Of a DNA stretch of 6,017 nucleotides, positions 1-5,755 are shown piece after piece (the first letter of the stretch is position 1; each line of letters opens with the position of its first letter). The notes beneath the pieces are model-generated. The model was not told the origin of the DNA. It saw only the letters and a program-made list of their open reading frames with translations, and did no database searches. Source of the stretch: Ramlibacter sp. (GTDB taxonomy: Bacteria > Pseudomonadota > Gammaproteobacteria > Burkholderiales > Burkholderiaceae_C); the NCBI GenBank assembly GCA_025351615.1, contig JANXVP010000037.1:1-6017 (forward strand). The letters run 5' to 3'. A program made the position numbers and the translations under genes.

Positions 1-34
1 AGGGATTCCTGAAGTCGAATTTCATGGTGCTCAT
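1..34 (-). CDS. Possible start of a divergent gene, truncated by window edge
   Basis: On the minus strand the sequence reads ATG at 34 (codons M-S-T-M-K-F-D-F-R-N-P) and stays open to the window edge; a second in-frame ATG lies at 25. A GATAAT box (minus strand, 57-52) matches the -10 consensus at five of six bases and would place a start of transcription about 10 bases before the ATG at 34. A purine-rich GATGGA directly precedes the first ATG and lies 9 bases before the second. The MKFDFRNP opening resembles the start of some luciferase-like flavin oxidoreductases, but eleven codons are too few to assign a family. The same bases on the plus strand could instead be the tail of an upstream gene, so this is a tentative call. 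Confidence 0.35.
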   Translation of the reverse strand, partial: MSTMKFDFRNP

Positions 35-51
35 TCCATCGTGACGCCGCC

Positions 52-57
52 ATTATC
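52..57 (-). promoter_or_regulatory. Possible -10 box of the divergent leftward gene
   Basis: The minus strand reads GATAAT here, five of six bases of the sigma-70 -10 consensus. No good -35 box is visible at the expected distance. It faces the nth promoter region within a 47-bp gap, so the two promoters would overlap. Confidence 0.3.
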
Positions 58-68
58 GCCGCCGCCCC

Positions 69-74
69 TACACT
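69..74 (+). promoter_or_regulatory. Possible -10 box of nth (leaderless arrangement)
   Basis: TACACT fits the TAnnnT form of a -10 box and ends 7 bases before the nth ATG at 82, so transcription would begin at or next to the start codon. No Shine-Dalgarno sequence precedes the ATG, which agrees with a leaderless message. No clear -35 hexamer is present at 17 bases upstream. Confidence 0.35.
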
Positions 75-81
75 GCCGGGC

Positions 82-750
82 ATGAAGCGTGAACTGATCG
101 AACCCTTCTTCGCCATCCTGCGCGCGGCCAATCCGGAGCCGGTGACCGAGCTGGAATTCACCAGCGTGTTCGAGCTGCTGGCTGCGGTGCTGCTGTCGGC
201 GCAGGCCACCGACGTCGGCGTCAACAAGGCGACCCGCCGGCTCTACCCGGTGGCGAATTCGCCGCAGGCGATTCTGGACCTGGGCGTCGAAGGGCTGGAG
301 AGCTACATCAGGACCATCGGCCTGTACCGGATGAAGGCCAAACATCTGCTGCAGACCTGCCGCATCCTGGTGGAGCAACATGGCGGGCAAGTGCCGCGCA
401 CCCGCGAAGCGCTGGAGGCGCTGCCCGGCGTCGGTCGCAAGACGGCGAACGTGGTGCTGAACGTGGCCTTCGGCGAGGAGACGATGGCGGTCGACACGCA
501 CATCTTTCGCGTCAGCAACCGGACCGGGCTGGCGCCGGGCAAAACGCCGTACGAGGTGGAGATGGGATTGCTGCGGCGGGTGCCCAAGGAGTACCTGGCC
601 CACGCCCACCACTGGCTGATCCTGCACGGGCGCTACGTTTGCGTCGCGCGCACGCCCCGCTGCTGGGAATGCGCTGTGTTCCGCTACTGCGATTACCAGC
701 CCAAGACGCCGCCGCCGGGCGCCAGGGTGCGCCCTGGCGCTTCGGCGTGA
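82..750 (+). CDS. nth: Endonuclease III (DNA glycosylase/AP lyase)
   Basis: This enzyme removes oxidised pyrimidines from DNA and nicks the resulting abasic site in base excision repair. The 222-residue product matches the E. coli Nth layout with identical numbering. The helix-hairpin-helix DNA-binding motif LPGVGRKTA spans residues 114-122 with the catalytic lysine at K120. The catalytic aspartate is D138 in AVDTHIFRV. The [4Fe-4S] loop is Cys187-X6-Cys194-X2-Cys197-X5-Cys203. The LLSAQATD motif of the N-terminal helical part is at 37-44. The start at 82 is fixed by this co-linear alignment. The protein is about 11 residues longer than E. coli Nth at the C-terminus, and this Pro/Gly/Arg-rich tail is encoded by a strong DNA hairpin (719-740). 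The neighbouring downstream gene has no obvious link to repair. Confidence 0.97.
   Translation: MKRELIEPFFAILRAANPEPVTELEFTSVFELLAAVLLSAQATDVGVNKATRRLYPVANSPQAILDLGVEGLESYIRTIGLYRMKAKHLLQTCRILVEQHGGQVPRTREALEALPGVGRKTANVVLNVAFGEETMAVDTHIFRVSNRTGLAPGKTPYEVEMGLLRRVPKEYLAHAHHWLILHGRYVCVARTPRCWECAVFRYCDYQPKTPPPGARVRPGASA
719..740 (+). other. Perfect hairpin at the 3' end of nth, terminator-like without U-tract
   Basis: GCGCCAGGG and CCCTGGCGC form a perfect 9-bp GC-rich stem around a 4-base loop (TGCG), inside the last codons of nth and ending 7 bases before its TGA. No run of T follows (TTCGGCGTGA), so it is not a classical intrinsic terminator. It could stall polymerase, protect the 3' end of the message, or be a mobile palindromic repeat that extended the reading frame. 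Confidence 0.5.
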
Positions 751-801
751 CCGGTGCGCGGGCCGGTACGATGTCGCAACCGATCAACCGCAAGGCCTGC
801 C

Positions 802-1071
802 ATGGACCCCAAAAAAACACAGGAAGCCCTTGAACTCCATAGCCAGAACATCGCCGGCCTGATGGACAACCAGCTGGCGCTCGCCGCGCAGATTCACGTC
901 ATGCAGGCCGCACTCGCCACCGCCATCCTGCATCACCCGGAGCGCACCACGCTGCTCGCCACCTTTCGCCAGTACATGAAGCTGTCGAAACAGTCGGCTC
1001 CGCAACTTGCCGAGCGGATGGAAGCGCTGGAGGCGGGAATGATCGCGCTGCTGGGCGGTGACACGCACTAA
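802..1071 (+). CDS. Small helical protein of unknown function
   Basis: The product is 89 residues and I do not recognise its family. It has no signal peptide or membrane segment. Nearly the whole chain, from about residue 5 to 85, is predicted helical by composition (rich in Ala, Leu, Gln, Met, Glu) with a break near HHPERTT (44-50), suggesting two long helices, perhaps a coiled hairpin. There are no cysteines. The ATG at 802 was chosen because AAGG lies 6 bases upstream; an in-frame GTG at 754 would add 16 residues (VRGPVRCRNRSTARPA) that look like noncoding sequence. It lies 51 bases after nth in the same direction, and a TACGAT box at 767-772 could be its own -10. It ends before the promoter of the next operon, so it is probably not part of that operon. 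Confidence 0.72.
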   Translation: MDPKKTQEALELHSQNIAGLMDNQLALAAQIHVMQAALATAILHHPERTTLLATFRQYMKLSKQSAPQLAERMEALEAGMIALLGGDTH

Positions 1072-1121
1072 GGCCACCGGCGTCTGCGCCACCCCCCGAT
1101 GGTCCGCAATGAATTCGCACC

Positions 1122-1150
1122 TTGACACGCTGCGCTGACTCCAGTAGATT
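1122..1150 (+). promoter_or_regulatory. Sigma-70 promoter of the tetR operon
   Basis: A perfect -35 hexamer TTGACA (1122-1127) is followed by exactly 17 bases and a -10 hexamer TAGATT (1145-1150, four of six consensus bases). The expected transcription start, 6-7 bases after the -10, falls on the tetR start codon at 1157, which implies a leaderless message. The -10 box is inside the left arm of the palindromic operator at 1145-1181, so bound repressor would block polymerase directly. Confidence 0.8.
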
Positions 1151-1181
1151 GAACAAATGGTTAATCCATCCGTTCAATCTA
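1145..1181 (+). promoter_or_regulatory. Palindromic operator over the -10 box and tetR start codon
   Basis: TAGATTGAAC (1145-1154) and GTTCAATCTA (1172-1181) are perfect 10-bp inverted arms centred on 1163. Inside them ATGG (1157-1160) and CCAT (1166-1169) continue the symmetry; 15 of 18 base pairs in the 37-bp element are matched. It is immediately before and within a TetR-family gene, the usual place for an autoregulatory operator in that family. The right arm encodes residues 6-9 of the repressor. The binding protein is inferred, most likely the TetR product itself as a dimer or pair of dimers. Confidence 0.8.
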
Positions 1182-1840
1182 AACCGTCGTTGGCGCGCCG
1201 CAAGGCCGCACCGAAGCCGGGCCGCTCCGACGGCGCAGCGACGCGGGGCCTGATCCTCGAGGCCGCACGGAGGCGCCTGATCGAGCAGGGGTACGCCAAC
1301 CTCAATGTGCGGGACATCGCTCGCGACGCCGGCGTCAACCACGCTCTCATCGGCTATCACTTTCACGGCAAGCAGCAACTGGTGCTGGCGGTTCTGGATG
1401 ACGCCAATTCCCGTTTGCTGGAGCGCCAGACACGCATGTACCGCAACAGCGCGAGCGCCGAGCAAAAGTGGCAGCAGGCCTGCGATTTCTACGAGGAAGA
1501 CCTGCGCTCCGGATTCGTGAAGCTGCTGATGGAGCTGATGGGGGCCAGCTTCCACGACATCGCGCTGCGGCGCGAGTTCATGCCGCGACTGCTGGCCTGG
1601 CACGGGCTGGTGGAGACCGCCGTCGAAGAATTCATCCGCGACTCCGGCCTGGATCTGCCGGTTTCGGCACGCGCCATCTCGTCCTGGATCGGCTGGTTCT
1701 GGATGGGCATGGAAGCCAGCATGGCCCTGGGCGTGGACGAAGCGCAAGGCCACCAGCGCGAAGCGCTCGATGCGGTGGCAACGCTGCTGCGCCACGTCCA
1801 GAGCCGGGCCGCCACCGCCCCGCGACGCAGGAGGAAATGA
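1157..1840 (+). CDS. TetR/AcrR-family transcriptional repressor
   Basis: A 227-residue DNA-binding regulator expected to repress its own operon until a small ligand binds. The N-terminal TetR domain runs from about residue 30 to 80: helix 1 ILEAARRRLIEQGY (33-46), then the helix-turn-helix NVRDIARDAGVNHALIGYHF (50-69), with the typical YHF close and GKQQL after it. The rest (about 85-215) is the divergent all-helical ligand and dimerisation domain, with an aromatic stretch SSWIGWFWMGME (175-186) that could line a hydrophobic pocket. Both tails are basic (RRKAAPKPGR near 14-23 and RRRRK at the end). The ATG at 1157 has no Shine-Dalgarno sequence but sits at the predicted transcription start, so translation is probably leaderless; a TTG at 1190 is the only nearby alternative and also lacks a ribosome site. 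The stop overlaps the next gene's ATG by one base (TGATG), so the two are cotranscribed. The ligand is unknown, most likely a substrate or product of the downstream enzymes. Confidence 0.93.
   Translation: MVNPSVQSKPSLARRKAAPKPGRSDGAATRGLILEAARRRLIEQGYANLNVRDIARDAGVNHALIGYHFHGKQQLVLAVLDDANSRLLERQTRMYRNSASAEQKWQQACDFYEEDLRSGFVKLLMELMGASFHDIALRREFMPRLLAWHGLVETAVEEFIRDSGLDLPVSARAISSWIGWFWMGMEASMALGVDEAQGHQREALDAVATLLRHVQSRAATAPRRRRK
1829..1834 (+). promoter_or_regulatory. Consensus ribosome binding site for the fusion gene
   Basis: AGGAGG is the full Shine-Dalgarno consensus. It is 5 bases from the ATG at 1840 but only 2 from the ATG at 1837, which favours 1840 as the start. It lies in the last codons of tetR, so the two genes are translationally coupled. 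Confidence 0.85.
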
Positions 1841-4005
1841 TGACCAATCCCATGCCCCCAATCCCGCACAGGCTGGCGACGACCGCCGGGCCGCTGCCCG
1901 CGCCAGGCAGCCTGCCGGAGCCCTATCCGTACGAAACGGTGACGCCCCATCGCGAGGGATTCGTCGAACGCGATGGCGTGCGGTCCTGGTACGCGCAATA
2001 CGGGGACTGCGGGCCCTGGCTGGCTTTCGCGCCGATCTTCCAGATCGGCAACACGCACCTGCTCAAGGGCGTGGTGCCCTGGCTGTCGCAGCACTTTCGC
2101 GTGATCGTGATGGACCTGCGCGGCAACGGCCGGTCGGATCGGCCTGCCACCCAGCAGGACTACAGCTTCGACGCCTATTACGGCGACTTCGTCGCGGTGC
2201 TGGACCAGCTGGAAGCCGACCGTGTGGCTGTCGTCGGAATTTCCGCGACCGCGATGACGGCGCTGCGCCTGGCCGCCGAGCAACCGGCGCGCGTGTCCCA
2301 CCTGGTCATCGCGGGTGGCTGGGCGCATCGCCGCATCGAGAGCCCCGCCGCCGTCGAGGCCGTGCAGAAATCGCAGCAGCAGATGCGGGACGACTGGCCC
2401 GCCTACCTGGACGATTTTTTCGGCATCGTCTTCACCGAACCGCATTCGACCAAGCCATTCGAAGACGGCGTGCACCAGGGCTGGGCCACAAACGGCGCCA
2501 CCGTTGCCATGGGACTGCAGGGCTGGCTGGGCCACGACATGCGACCGCAGGCCAAGGCCGTCCGCTGCCCGACGCTGGTCATCCATGGCGACAACGACCA
2601 GCGCGTTCCCTACAACCAGGGGGAGACCATCGCGCAGCTGGTGCCGGGCGCCCGGCTGCTTACCATCGGCTCGGGCGGGCACCTGATGCCGGCGCGGGAT
2701 CCGGCGGCCTTCGCCCGCGCGGTGCGCGACTTTGTCGGCGCGCCTGCGGCCCGCTCCACCTGGGTGCGCGCCATGGCCCGCAAGCGCCGGGCGCTGTTCG
2801 TCTCCAGCGCCATCGGCCTGGGCCACGTCCAGCGCGACCTGGCCATCGCCCGGGCGATGCGCGCCCTGCAGCCGGACCTCGAAATCGACTGGTTCACCGT
2901 GCATCCCGCGGCAACCTATCTCGAGCGCGAGGGCGAGCGCGTGCATCCGATCACCGCGCGCCTTGCCAACGAGAGCCGGCACTTCGAGGCCATGGCCGGC
3001 GAGCATGACCTGCAAGCCTTTTTTGCGCTGCGCACCATGGACGAAGTCATGGCCCGCAATTTCCTGGTCTTCGCCGACCTGCTGCAAACCGAGCACTACG
3101 ACATCGTGATCGGGGACGAGGCCTGGGAGGTGGATTACCACTACCACGAGAACCCGGAGCTGAAGCGCCAGCCCTTTGTCTTCCTGACCGACTTCGTGGG
3201 CTGCCTGCCGATGGAAGACGGCAACGAGCGCGAAGCCTTCCTGTGCGCCGACCGCAATGCCGACGACATCGAGCACGTGGCGCGCTACCCCTGGATTCGC
3301 GACCGGGCCATCTTCGTGGGCAATCCCGAGGACGTCCCGGAACTGCGGTTCGGCCCGGGGCTGCCGGTCATCCGCGACTGGACGCAGCGCAACTTCAGCT
3401 TCAGCGGCTATGCGCTGCCGTTCGACCCGGCAGCGCTGGCCGATACCGATGCGCTGCGGGCGCGCCACGGCTACCGCCGCGACGAAAAACTGGTGATCGC
3501 CGCAGTCGGCGGCACCGCCGTGGGCGCGCCGCTGCTGCACCGGATCGCCGAGGCCTTTCCGTTCATGAAGCGGCAGGTGCCGGAACTGCGCATGGTGCTG
3601 GTGGCCGGACCGCGGGTGCCGCGCGAGATGTTCCCTGCGCACGCCGGTCTCGATGTGCTGCCCTATGTCCACAACCTGTTCGAGCACCTTGCATGTTCCG
3701 ACCTGGCGTTGGTGCAGGGCGGCCTGAGCACCTGCATGGAGCTGGTGGCCACGCGCCGGCCGTTCCTGAGCTTTCCGCTGGAACGCCACTTCGAGCAATG
3801 CATCCACGTCCGCAACCGGTTGCACAACTACTGCGCCGACTGCTCGGTGCGCTTTCAGGAATTGTCGGTGCGGGAACTCGCCGACAAGGCAGTGCAGGCC
3901 ATGCACACGCCGGTGGCCTACAAATCCGTTGAAACCGACGGTGCGCAGCGGGCGGCGGCGCAGATCCTGGCGGTGATGGAAAACCGCGCCTGGGCCTCGG
4001 CCTGA
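1840..4005 (+). CDS. Alpha/beta hydrolase fused to GT-B glycosyltransferase
   Basis: A 721-residue two-domain protein, probably cytoplasmic since there is no signal peptide or membrane segment. Residues about 35-302 are an alpha/beta hydrolase: MDLRGNGRSDRP (91-102) after strand 4, nucleophile elbow VVGISATA (131-138) with Ser135, acid Asp253 in HGDNDQRVP, and His281 in GSGGHLMP. The elbow reads G-x-S-x-T instead of G-x-S-x-G. Residues about 313-721 resemble MurG/UGT-like GT-B glycosyltransferases: RALFVSSAIGLGHVQRDLA (317-335) is the N-terminal glycine loop with His329, and the C-terminal nucleotide-sugar half has AAVGGTAVG (554-562) and VQGGLSTCMELVATRRPFL (625-643), with Gln626 where UGTs often have His, followed by ERHFEQ (648-653). 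The linker (about 303-312) is short, and the frame is unbroken. An ATG at 2773 opens the transferase part but has no ribosome site, so one polypeptide is expected. Substrate, sugar donor and acceptor are not known. The start at 1840 is supported by AGGAGG at 1829. Confidence 0.88.
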   Translation: MTNPMPPIPHRLATTAGPLPAPGSLPEPYPYETVTPHREGFVERDGVRSWYAQYGDCGPWLAFAPIFQIGNTHLLKGVVPWLSQHFRVIVMDLRGNGRSDRPATQQDYSFDAYYGDFVAVLDQLEADRVAVVGISATAMTALRLAAEQPARVSHLVIAGGWAHRRIESPAAVEAVQKSQQQMRDDWPAYLDDFFGIVFTEPHSTKPFEDGVHQGWATNGATVAMGLQGWLGHDMRPQAKAVRCPTLVIHGDNDQRVPYNQGETIAQLVPGARLLTIGSGGHLMPARDPAAFARAVRDFVGAPAARSTWVRAMARKRRALFVSSAIGLGHVQRDLAIARAMRALQPDLEIDWFTVHPAATYLEREGERVHPITARLANESRHFEAMAGEHDLQAFFALRTMDEVMARNFLVFADLLQTEHYDIVIGDEAWEVDYHYHENPELKRQPFVFLTDFVGCLPMEDGNEREAFLCADRNADDIEHVARYPWIRDRAIFVGNPEDVPELRFGPGLPVIRDWTQRNFSFSGYALPFDPAALADTDALRARHGYRRDEKLVIAAVGGTAVGAPLLHRIAEAFPFMKRQVPELRMVLVAGPRVPREMFPAHAGLDVLPYVHNLFEHLACSDLALVQGGLSTCMELVATRRPFLSFPLERHFEQCIHVRNRLHNYCADCSVRFQELSVRELADKAVQAMHTPVAYKSVETDGAQRAAAQILAVMENRAWASA

Positions 4006-4017
4006 TCCGCCTTCAAA

Positions 4018-4022
4018 AGGAG
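4018..4022 (+). promoter_or_regulatory. Ribosome binding site deciding a TTG start
   Basis: AGGAG within AAAAGGAGAT lies 6 bases before TTG at 4029. There is no ATG or GTG at a suitable distance in that frame, so this site fixes the unusual TTG start of the second hydrolase. Confidence 0.8.
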
Positions 4023-4028
4023 ATCAGT

Positions 4029-4871
4029 TTGATACAGCTCAACGGCTTGAACATTGATTGCCAGGATTCAGGCGACGGACCGGTGCTGTTGTTCCTGCCC
4101 GGCTCCTACAGCACAGCCGCGGCCTGGCGCCCGATCCAGCGCCTGCTTGAACCGCGCTGGCGGATGGTCACGACCAGCCTGCGTGGCTATGGCGAAAGCA
4201 CGGACAGCCGCAGCCCCGACGACTACGCCATGCAGCACCAGGTGGAGATGGTGGAAGCGCTCTGCCGGCATATCGGCCAACCGGTGCATCTGGTCGGTCA
4301 CTCCTTTGGCGGCACCGTCGCACTGGCGGCGGCGCTGTCGGCAACCGTCCCGGTAGCCAGCCTGTCGCTGTTCGAGGCCAATCCGATCAACATGCTGCGA
4401 GGCCGTGACGGCGATGCGTTGTACGAGGAAACCTTGCGCATGAGTCAGGCCTTCGAGACCGCGGTCCATGCCGGAGAGCCTGACGCACCGGGCCGCATCA
4501 TCGATTTCTGGGGCGACGCCGGGGCATACGCGGCCCTGCCGGATGCGGTGAAGGCCTACTGCCGCCAGACTGCCGCTGCGAATGTCCTCGACTGGCGCAC
4601 CGCTTTTGCCTTCAATGTCACCGCGACCGATTGCGCCGCCCTGCAACTGCCCGTGTTGCTCGTGCGCGGCGAGCGCTCCAACGCGGCGATGGCAAGCATC
4701 ACGACTGCCTTGCAGGACTGCCTTCCCCACGGGCGTCCGCACGTGGTTGAGGGGGCCGGACATTTTCTGGTCAGCAGCCACGCAGCCGCGTGCGCCACTT
4801 TGTTGTCCGATTTCCTGAACGATATGACGCACTCGACTCGCCAGGGCACCTGGGCCGGGATGACGGATTGA
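4029..4871 (+). CDS. Alpha/beta hydrolase, TTG start
   Basis: A 280-residue cytoplasmic alpha/beta-fold hydrolase of unknown substrate. The oxyanion-region loop LFLPGSYSTAAAW is at 21-33, SLRGYGEST at 50-58, the nucleophile elbow LVGHSFGGTVAL at 88-99 with Ser92, and the catalytic histidine His245 in EGAGHFLVSS. The usual acid after strand 7 is missing: the segment reads LLVRGERSNAAM (210-221), with Ser217 at the normal Asp position. Glu116 in LFEANPINML, just after strand 6, is a likely substitute, as in relatives that carry Glu there; Glu215 is the other candidate. The cap region (about 125-195) includes DFWGDAGAYAALP (159-171). Translation starts at TTG, supported by AGGAG 6 bases upstream, 23 bases after the fusion gene. 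The stop overlaps the next gene's start by 4 bases. The last 15 residues are polar and unlike the family core. It is unrelated in detail to the hydrolase domain of the preceding gene, so it is not a recent duplicate. Confidence 0.9.
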   Translation: MIQLNGLNIDCQDSGDGPVLLFLPGSYSTAAAWRPIQRLLEPRWRMVTTSLRGYGESTDSRSPDDYAMQHQVEMVEALCRHIGQPVHLVGHSFGGTVALAAALSATVPVASLSLFEANPINMLRGRDGDALYEETLRMSQAFETAVHAGEPDAPGRIIDFWGDAGAYAALPDAVKAYCRQTAAANVLDWRTAFAFNVTATDCAALQLPVLLVRGERSNAAMASITTALQDCLPHGRPHVVEGAGHFLVSSHAAACATLLSDFLNDMTHSTRQGTWAGMTD

Positions 4872-5755
4872 CCACCGGTTTGCGGATCGGCTTCATCGGC
4901 GCGGGCCGCCTGGGCAAGGCGTTGGCCTTGAGCTTTGCGGCCGCCGGGCTGCGCGTGAGAGCGGTAGCAAGCAGCAACGCCGCGAGCGCGAGCGAACTGG
5001 CTGCCGGCATCGCGGGCTGCGAAGCCATGGCGCAGCAGGCAGTGGTGGACGCTTGCGATCTGGTCTTCCTCACCACGCCCGACGCCGCGATCACGCCGAC
5101 CTGTGGCTCGCTACGCTGGCGCCCGGACGTGTCGGTGGTGCATTGCAGCGGGGTGACCGAGGTGGAGGCGCTGGGCGCCGCCCGCGACCAGGGTGCGTCC
5201 ATCGGCGGCTTCCATCCGCTGCAGACCTTCGGTGACCCCGCAGCCGCCCTAGCGTCGTTGCCGGGCTCGACGATCACCATCGAGGCCGCGGAGCCGCTCA
5301 ACGCCATCCTGGTGGCGCTCGCCGGGCAGCTCGGCTGCCGGGTCAACCGTCTGCCGCCCGGCATGCGGGCCCGCTACCACGCCGCAGCGGGCTTCGCTTC
5401 CCAGTTCATCAACGCGCTGTTCGCCGAAGCCGCGCGCGTCTGGGAGTCATGGGGCGCAACAGAAGCCGAAGCGCTGCAGGCCATGCTGCCGATGGCCCGA
5501 GGGACCCTGGCGTCGATCGAGTCGTCGGGCATTGCCCGGGGCATGCCGGGTCCGGTGTCGCGCGGGGACGCCAGCTCGGTGGAAAAGCACGTGGTCGCCC
5601 TGGCCGCCCTGAGCGAGCACACCCTGGATTTCTATCGCACGTTGTGCACAAGCACCATTGCACTGGCCGTGGAGCGCGGATCGATCGACCAGGACACGGC
5701 ACGCCGCATCCGGGAAATACTGGAAAAGCAAAGGCCGAGATGCGATCGGATGTAG
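4868..5755 (+). CDS. Rossmann-like/DUF2520 NAD(P)-binding protein
   Basis: A 295-residue protein with two domains. Residues about 5-140 are an NAD(P)-binding Rossmann fold: LRIGFIGAGRLGKALALSF (5-23) holds the GxGxxG motif (Gly11, Gly13, Gly16), VVDACDLVFLTTPDAAI (59-75) the next strands, and VVHCSGVTEVEAL (90-102) then GGFHPLQTFGDP (113-124) the signature of this family. Residues about 163-285 are the helical DUF2520 domain, with LPPGMRARYHAAAGFASQF (162-180), LLP-type MLPMARGTLASI (206-217) and GMPGPVSRGDASSVEKH (225-241). Related folds include 6-phosphogluconate and hydroxyacid dehydrogenases and ketopantoate reductase, but no reaction is established for DUF2520 proteins, to my knowledge. 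The TTG at 4868 overlaps the upstream stop (TTGA) and gives a five-residue lead into the first strand; a GTG at 4790 would add 26 residues encoded inside the hydrolase gene and is less likely. GGGA at 4857-4860 is a weak ribosome site, so coupling to the upstream gene is probable. It is the last gene of the operon. Confidence 0.92.
   Translation: MTTGLRIGFIGAGRLGKALALSFAAAGLRVRAVASSNAASASELAAGIAGCEAMAQQAVVDACDLVFLTTPDAAITPTCGSLRWRPDVSVVHCSGVTEVEALGAARDQGASIGGFHPLQTFGDPAAALASLPGSTITIEAAEPLNAILVALAGQLGCRVNRLPPGMRARYHAAAGFASQFINALFAEAARVWESWGATEAEALQAMLPMARGTLASIESSGIARGMPGPVSRGDASSVEKHVVALAALSEHTLDFYRTLCTSTIALAVERGSIDQDTARRIREILEKQRPRCDRM

Noticed and set aside
1078..1092. Weak inverted repeat GGCG-N4-CGCC after the small gene as a terminator
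   Set aside because: The stem is only 4 bp and no T-run follows.
1468..1839. Upstream extension of the fusion gene's frame inside tetR
   Set aside because: The extension is an Arg/Ala/Gly-rich shadow of tetR, and AGGAGG at 1829 points to the ATG at 1840.
899..1861. 320-codon minus-strand frame opposite tetR
   Set aside because: The plus-strand TetR has a clear helix-turn-helix and promoter; the minus translation shows no domain and crosses the operon promoter.
1770..3008. 412-codon plus-strand frame overlapping tetR and the fusion gene
   Set aside because: Its translation is dominated by Arg, Ala and Gly with no motif, typical of an out-of-frame reading of GC-rich coding sequence.
1489..3906. 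Very long open frame (805 codons) on the minus strand opposite the fusion gene
   Set aside because: It mirrors the plus-strand gene, its translation is rich in His, Gln, Arg and Val with no recognisable domain, and long antisense frames are expected opposite GC-rich coding sequence. The plus strand has clear motifs over the whole stretch.
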